Assembly: GCA_045579705.1 (NCBI GenBank)
Contig: JAZNMP010000009.1
Location: 1-57,409, forward strand
Origin: Lachnocurva sp045579705
GTDB lineage: Bacteria; Bacillota; Clostridia; Lachnospirales; Lachnospiraceae
Direction of reading: 5' to 3'
DNA: 57,409 bases
Numbering within the stretch: position 1 is the first letter of the stretch; each line of letters opens with the position of its first letter. This document shows, in pieces, positions 53,501 through 57,409 of the stretch. The notes under the pieces were generated by a model. That model saw only the letters and a list, made by a program, of their open reading frames with translations, searched no databases and was not told where the DNA came from. A program made the position numbers and the translations under genes.

Positions 53501-56500
53501 GATGAAAATGGAGCTAAGCAGGTAGAGAATACTTATGATGAAGTCGGAAGAGTAGTAAAGCAGGCCGATGCTAACGGAAACATAAGCACGCTTAATTACT
53601 ATCCTGATAGAACTGAAACTATTGATGCAGATGGAAGTAAGAAGACATATTTTTTCGATAAGAATCATAGAACTACAAAGATCGTATATCCTGATGGAAC
53701 ATGTTCTTTAAAGACGTATGATAGCGATAATAATCTATCATCAGAAACTTCCCGTTCTGGAAAGAAAACTACTTATAAGTACGATTCAAACGGAAATCTA
53801 ATTGAAGAAACGAGAGCTGATGGAAAGAAGAAAACTCAGGAATTCAATAGTAAGAATGAGATTACAAAAGAAGTAGATTTCGATGGTAAGGTTACTTTGT
53901 ATAGTTATGATAAATTTGGTCTAAACGAGATTAAAGAGAACGGAAAAGTAAAGAAGACTTATAAGAGAGATGCTTATGGAAGAGTCTTAGAATCTGTAGA
54001 TGAAAGAAAGGTAAAGACTACTTTAGCTTATGATAATGCAAATGTTTCATCTTTAAAGTCAAAAGGTCTGGAGATGACTTATTCATATGATTCTATGGAT
54101 CGAGTTCTTCTATCAAAGACAAATACAGGATCGATAACTAAGAATACCTATAATAAAGATGGTCGCCTTATCTTAGAAGATTTAAATGGTCATCTTACAA
54201 AGTCAACATATGATAAGGCTGGTAACCTCGTAGCGGAAGTAGATTCTAATGGTAATACTACAAAGTACACCTATGATAAGAATGGAAATCTGATAGCTGT
54301 TACTGATCCAAATGGCAATACTGAGAAAGCCGAGTTTAACTGTAGAAACCAGAAGGTTGGTCACATCGATGCTAAAGGGAATAAGATAAAGTATAACTTG
54401 GATTTCGAAGGTTTAATCTTAGATGAGTGTTTGGGTGATGATCGAAAGATTACATACACATACGATTTGGATGGAAATAAGCTAACTGAGACATCTGCTG
54501 AAGGAAGAATAGTTTCCTATAAATATGATAGTAATGGAAATCTCTTAGAGGTATCTGACCCTGAGGGTGTAAAGAAATCCTATACCTATGATGAATCTCA
54601 AAACGTAACAGAGATTCTATATCATGACGGTACAAAGGAAACATTTAAATACGATATAGATGGAAACGTAATAGAAAAGACAAATCGATTAAAATCTACT
54701 ACTAAGTACACATATGATGAAAAAGGACTTCTGATAAGAGAAGAAACAAAAGATAAGGTTACAAAGTATGATTATGATGATAATCTAAATCTTTCTTTAA
54801 TCGATTATGGAAAGAATACAAAGGTTAGATTCAAATCAGATGTCCTGGGAAACGTGCTTGAGAAGATTGATGCAAATGGAAATGTAACAAAGTACTCGTA
54901 TGATAGATTCGGAAACGTAACATCTGAAACTGACCTTGAAGGTAACGAGATATCATACAAGTATGATGCACTTAATAACCTGATCGAAACAAAGGATGCT
55001 GCCGGCGGTATTAGTAAATATTTCTATGATAAAAACAGTAACCTAATTAGAGCGGTTGATCCACTGGGATTTGAGACTAGAAATATCTATGATGAAAACG
55101 ACAACATCAAAGAAGAGATTGATAAAAACGGTGTATCTATAAAGTATGAGACTGATGCTTTTGGAAACATAGTAAAGAAAATCGATAAGAATAAAAACGT
55201 TTCGACTTACATCTATGATAAAGACAATAATCTTCTATCTATGACTCTTCCAAATGGAAGTGTGAGAACATATACATACGGTCTTTCCGGGGAACTTACA
55301 TCAGAAAGTGAAAACGGAAGACTTTTATCAGCGTATAGTTATGATAAAGACTACAATCTTATCTCTACGACCGATTCAAAAGGGAATAAGGATACATATA
55401 CTTTTGATGCGCTCGGAAGAAAGATATCTTTCACGAACGCTCTTGGTGAAACAGAGAAGTATACATATGATGAGTTTGATAACCTGCTTTCAACAGAGTA
55501 TCCGGACAACACAAAAGAAGAGAATACTTTTGATGATCTTTTAAATCTAATCAGTACAAAGGATAGAAAGGGCTCTGTTACAAAGTATTCATATGACTTA
55601 AATGGAAATCAGACAGAGGTCATAGATCCTAAGGGCAGAAAGACAAAGTATTCTTATAATGCTTTAAATGAACTGATTAAAGAAACAAACGCTAAAGGTG
55701 AAGAGACAAAGTATTCATATGATGTGCTTGGAAACCTGACTAAAGTTTCTGTTCCAGTTAAGAAGAAGGGGCTATTACCATTCGGCGGTACAGAAAAAGT
55801 TTTATCTAGCGCTAAGTATGATTTAAACGGTCGAAAGATAAGTGAAACAGATGCAAAGGGTAATGAGACTCTCTATTCTTATGATAAAGAAGATAACCTT
55901 CTAAATCTTATAAATCCTGATAAGACAGAAGAGAGCTTCGCATATGATAATGACGGAAATGCCCTTACACATAAGAATGAAGAAGGAAATGAAGAAAGCT
56001 TCGGGTATGATTCCGTCGGAAACATGCTTCTTTATAAGGACTTCAAAGGTCATGAGACGAAGTTTGAGTATGACATCTTCTCAAATCTGATAAAGAAAAC
56101 TGATGCATTAAATCGTGTTACATCATATAGATATGATGAAAACTCTAATGTTATCGAGGAGGATAATCCTGGCGGAAAAACTTTAAAGTATACATACGAT
56201 GCGCTGGATAGAATCACAAAGAAGATAGACGGTAGTAAAGTAGAAAGCTATTCCTATGATACAAATGGAAATATTAAAACTACTACAAATGAAGCCGGTG
56301 CAAAGACTGATTTTAGATACGATGCGAATGGAAACCTTCTCACTCTAAAGACAGAGGGCAGAAAAGCTCTTAAGTATAGTTATGATAAGAATGACAACTT
56401 AAAGGATGTAAGACTTGGAGGGAGAGTAAGGGAATCCTATGAAGTAGATGAACTCGATAGAGTTCTTTCTGTACGAAATCAGGATGGACTTAAGACAAAG

Positions 56501-57409
56501 TACACTTATGATGATGAGTCTAATGTTACAAAGAAGGAAATCGGCTCACATGTATATAGCTACACATATGATGCAAATGGAAATGTGACTTCTGAAGTTA
56601 ATCCTCTAAAACAGAAGACCACCTATACTTATGATTCTATGGATAGAATGACATCCATTAAGGTTAAAGATGTAGTAAAAGCAAAGTATACATTTACAAA
56701 GACTGGTCTTATAAAGAAAGAAACAGATGGCGAAAATCATTCTACTCATTATAAGTATGATAAGAATGGAAATCTTAAAGAAGAGACTGATGATCTCGGA
56801 AAGGGTCAGACTTTTAAATACGATAAACTTGATAGAATCACATCTGTTTCATCAAAAGGTGACGGTGTTACTGAAAGCTATACTTATGATGAAGCCGGAA
56901 ATGTATCATCTGTAACTGATGGAAATGGAAGTAAGACTTCATATAAATACAATAAGGATAATAACCTCATAAAGGAGATAAATCCGTTAGGTGATATAAA
57001 GAATTACTCTTACGATAAATCTGGAAACCTTACGAAAGAGACTTTAGCTAACGGAAAAAGTATCACGTATAAGTATGATAAGCTGGGTGAATTAATAAAG
57101 AAGACTACATCAGATAAAGAGGATACACTTTATTCTTATAACGATAACGGTGAAAGAGTTTCTATGAAAGATGCTCTAGGTGAAACTCATTATAAGTATG
57201 ATGATAGTGGAAGAATCGTAAGTGTTACAGATTCAAATAAGAATGTAATCCTTTATAACTACGATACATATGGAAACCTGGCAAAGCTTATCTATCCTGA
57301 TAAGACTTATGTAAAGTATTCATATGATGCACTTAATCGCCTTACTAAAGTTCGTGATAGAGAAGGAAAGGTCACTACTTATAAATACGATGATTATGGA
57401 AACATGTCA
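50582..57409 (+). CDS. Giant secreted DNRLRE-LysM-YD/RHS-repeat protein (3' end outside window)
   Basis: An uninterrupted frame of 2276 codons to the window edge. It has a signal peptide (about 1-34), an unassigned Glu/Lys-rich region, a DNRLRE-type domain (about 354-536) and a LysM-like domain (about 668-713: VYRITQYDTLPQIAAYYGVD). A DUF6531/RHS entry domain follows (about 743-860: PINLNTGNFYLNDTDVKL), then about 65 YD repeats of roughly 21 residues (KYTYDKNGN-type) from about 893. Such proteins form a hollow beta-shell, often with a C-terminal toxin or adhesin; that part is not visible. AGGGAG lies 11 bases before the ATG. No stop or frameshift is seen. Confidence 0.92.
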   Translation, partial: MNIKSLVKRSTALVLSACFMATAFPPEEVKACGIEAKSFIGKVSSDISYHNKLNKIDRLGVPEKSGTSFGVKTYGTNANTFGSNADETSSVEEDETKLKSPEVVNEKDETEEKLEGAYGKPVEVKRNEKVYKVNKKSFVTYLTNDANTYINEDGKEVPVDLNIKEDKGFFKKDYVSNESDVKVTLPEETTVKDGIDVAYEDSKITLIPEDASYKDPVVKKNALLYNTSYKDSDVQYTIKHDGVKEDIILDKWNGKNEYSYLLDADDYDVTLEDNSIFVKKDNKLIYVISAPKMSDAKGAESDGITLSLEESKTGGIFGLFSNKVYRVKLTCDNEWLSSADRAYPVKIDPTVTVPSVNMIEVTTSTTHGAYGGRGYGYAGYITSKMTGIRGARDPGKTRMYFYIDYNFRSIPDEARIDSASLNLYQYVQYANTNATFACYQVNGGWDPWSINWDNSVGLPQEPSGTGFISGAHKGYHSFDIKNAVNNWVQGLANNNGLCVMATDENCYGGAFYTPLSSGSGGQVDFSEDKKPSITINWSVPDPVDMNYPLDNTTSILYPMANTTIEGRMNLMGVLGSGTATPGSMVGYYLNDESKGFEGDVKASYSYKYPNTKDFEGNYPATTRRYREKEGNYQTNGPFSGFDFNTLYNISAQAYKDGAFGRANKSDDFLVYRITQYDTLPQIAAYYGVDLNQIGFDNRIQDMLLVEGNTIFIRNPRKNARIPYNPPALSEAEKRKIDSCLMGRGLHCEFGYEPINLNTGNFYLNDTDVKLKGYTEDFTIERNYNSLSNLNGPFGKGWNTTLSERITQDKDLNIVFQREDGSILKFIKNGNNYISPKGYDLSLTRKIVAKKKYDFNGDGKDEEYPIYNYLIKDNENNVKTFDSMGLLIEKTNSLGLKTQYKYDKKKELTEIITDTKKSIKLSYNDEGKIVSLTRPDNTIIKYGYTNGYLTSVTSPEGNVVKYNYNDSGLMTSWVDENGAKQVENTYDEVGRVVKQADANGNISTLNYYPDRTETIDADGSKKTYFFDKNHRTTKIVYPDGTCSLKTYDSDNNLSSETSRSGKKTTYKYDSNGNLIEETRADGKKKTQEFNSKNEITKEVDFDGKVTLYSYDKFGLNEIKENGKVKKTYKRDAYGRVLESVDERKVKTTLAYDNANVSSLKSKGLEMTYSYDSMDRVLLSKTNTGSITKNTYNKDGRLILEDLNGHLTKSTYDKAGNLVAEVDSNGNTTKYTYDKNGNLIAVTDPNGNTEKAEFNCRNQKVGHIDAKGNKIKYNLDFEGLILDECLGDDRKITYTYDLDGNKLTETSAEGRIVSYKYDSNGNLLEVSDPEGVKKSYTYDESQNVTEILYHDGTKETFKYDIDGNVIEKTNRLKSTTKYTYDEKGLLIREETKDKVTKYDYDDNLNLSLIDYGKNTKVRFKSDVLGNVLEKIDANGNVTKYSYDRFGNVTSETDLEGNEISYKYDALNNLIETKDAAGGISKYFYDKNSNLIRAVDPLGFETRNIYDENDNIKEEIDKNGVSIKYETDAFGNIVKKIDKNKNVSTYIYDKDNNLLSMTLPNGSVRTYTYGLSGELTSESENGRLLSAYSYDKDYNLISTTDSKGNKDTYTFDALGRKISFTNALGETEKYTYDEFDNLLSTEYPDNTKEENTFDDLLNLISTKDRKGSVTKYSYDLNGNQTEVIDPKGRKTKYSYNALNELIKETNAKGEETKYSYDVLGNLTKVSVPVKKKGLLPFGGTEKVLSSAKYDLNGRKISETDAKGNETLYSYDKEDNLLNLINPDKTEESFAYDNDGNALTHKNEEGNEESFGYDSVGNMLLYKDFKGHETKFEYDIFSNLIKKTDALNRVTSYRYDENSNVIEEDNPGGKTLKYTYDALDRITKKIDGSKVESYSYDTNGNIKTTTNEAGAKTDFRYDANGNLLTLKTEGRKALKYSYDKNDNLKDVRLGGRVRESYEVDELDRVLSVRNQDGLKTKYTYDDESNVTKKEIGSHVYSYTYDANGNVTSEVNPLKQKTTYTYDSMDRMTSIKVKDVVKAKYTFTKTGLIKKETDGENHSTHYKYDKNGNLKEETDDLGKGQTFKYDKLDRITSVSSKGDGVTESYTYDEAGNVSSVTDGNGSKTSYKYNKDNNLIKEINPLGDIKNYSYDKSGNLTKETLANGKSITYKYDKLGELIKKTTSDKEDTLYSYNDNGERVSMKDALGETHYKYDDSGRIVSVTDSNKNVILYNYDTYGNLAKLIYPDKTYVKYSYDALNRLTKVRDREGKVTTYKYDDYGNMS

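Noticed and set aside
54450..54644. Antisense and alternative-frame open frames within the YD-repeat gene (also 55308-55544 and 56727-56915)
   Set aside because: They arise from the repetitive codon pattern of the giant gene and have no initiation signals.

Overview
The window looks like a chromosome segment from a motile, carbohydrate-fermenting Gram-positive bacterium of the Clostridia, most likely Lachnospiraceae. The grounds are strong AGGAGG-type ribosome binding sites, low to moderate GC, AGA-rich arginine codons, two LacI-controlled sugar ABC transporters, a GH94 cellobiose phosphorylase, chemotaxis receptors, a Maf-type (DUF115) protein, an ECF S component and Lachnospiraceae-style small proteins (DUF1858, DUF4250, DUF975). 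The family is inferred from gene content. I saw no rRNA, tRNA or CRISPR array.

Layout. 1-990 is non-coding and repeat-rich: 74-bp tandem repeats, a large imperfect hairpin, and eight 36-bp palindromic units spaced about 53 bp apart that run into the 3' end of a free methionine sulfoxide reductase gene. 1.6-3.3 kb holds two membrane proteins (YitT, DUF554). 3.5-13.0 kb is a beta-glucoside/cellodextrin locus: cellobiose phosphorylase divergent from a LacI regulator, then binding protein, two permeases and a GH3 beta-glucosidase. 13-18.7 kb holds DUF975, MATE, a secreted transglutaminase-like protein, an NSS symporter and an OGG-type glycosylase. 18.9-23.0 kb is a second sugar ABC operon that ends in its own LacI regulator. 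23.2-36.4 kb is mostly housekeeping and motility: SPFH protein, DUF115 protein, two chemoreceptors, an FSA/transaldolase-like enzyme, phosphohexomutase, DUF1858, an ArsP_2/manganese-type transporter under a clear paired operator, galactokinase and YfbR.

36.4-43.9 kb is an AT-rich accessory island. Three near-identical promoter modules each sit in front of a gene or operon of mostly unknown membrane or secreted proteins: a small membrane protein; a secreted amidase_6 protein plus a membrane protein; and an ABC system with one ATPase, three unusual membrane proteins and two anchored extracytoplasmic proteins. One intact regulator with two tandem HTH domains lies beside the third module. A collapsed copy of the same terminator-regulator-promoter block lies in front of the second. 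This is the best candidate for an undescribed system.

44-50.6 kb returns to core genes: an ECF S component divergent from a MocR/PdxR-like regulator that has lost its PLP lysine and its C-terminus, then exonuclease III, an alanyl-tRNA editing protein, DUF4250, GpmI and Hsp33. From 50,582 to the window edge runs a single open frame of 2276 codons: a secreted DNRLRE-LysM-YD-repeat giant whose C-terminal end lies outside the window.
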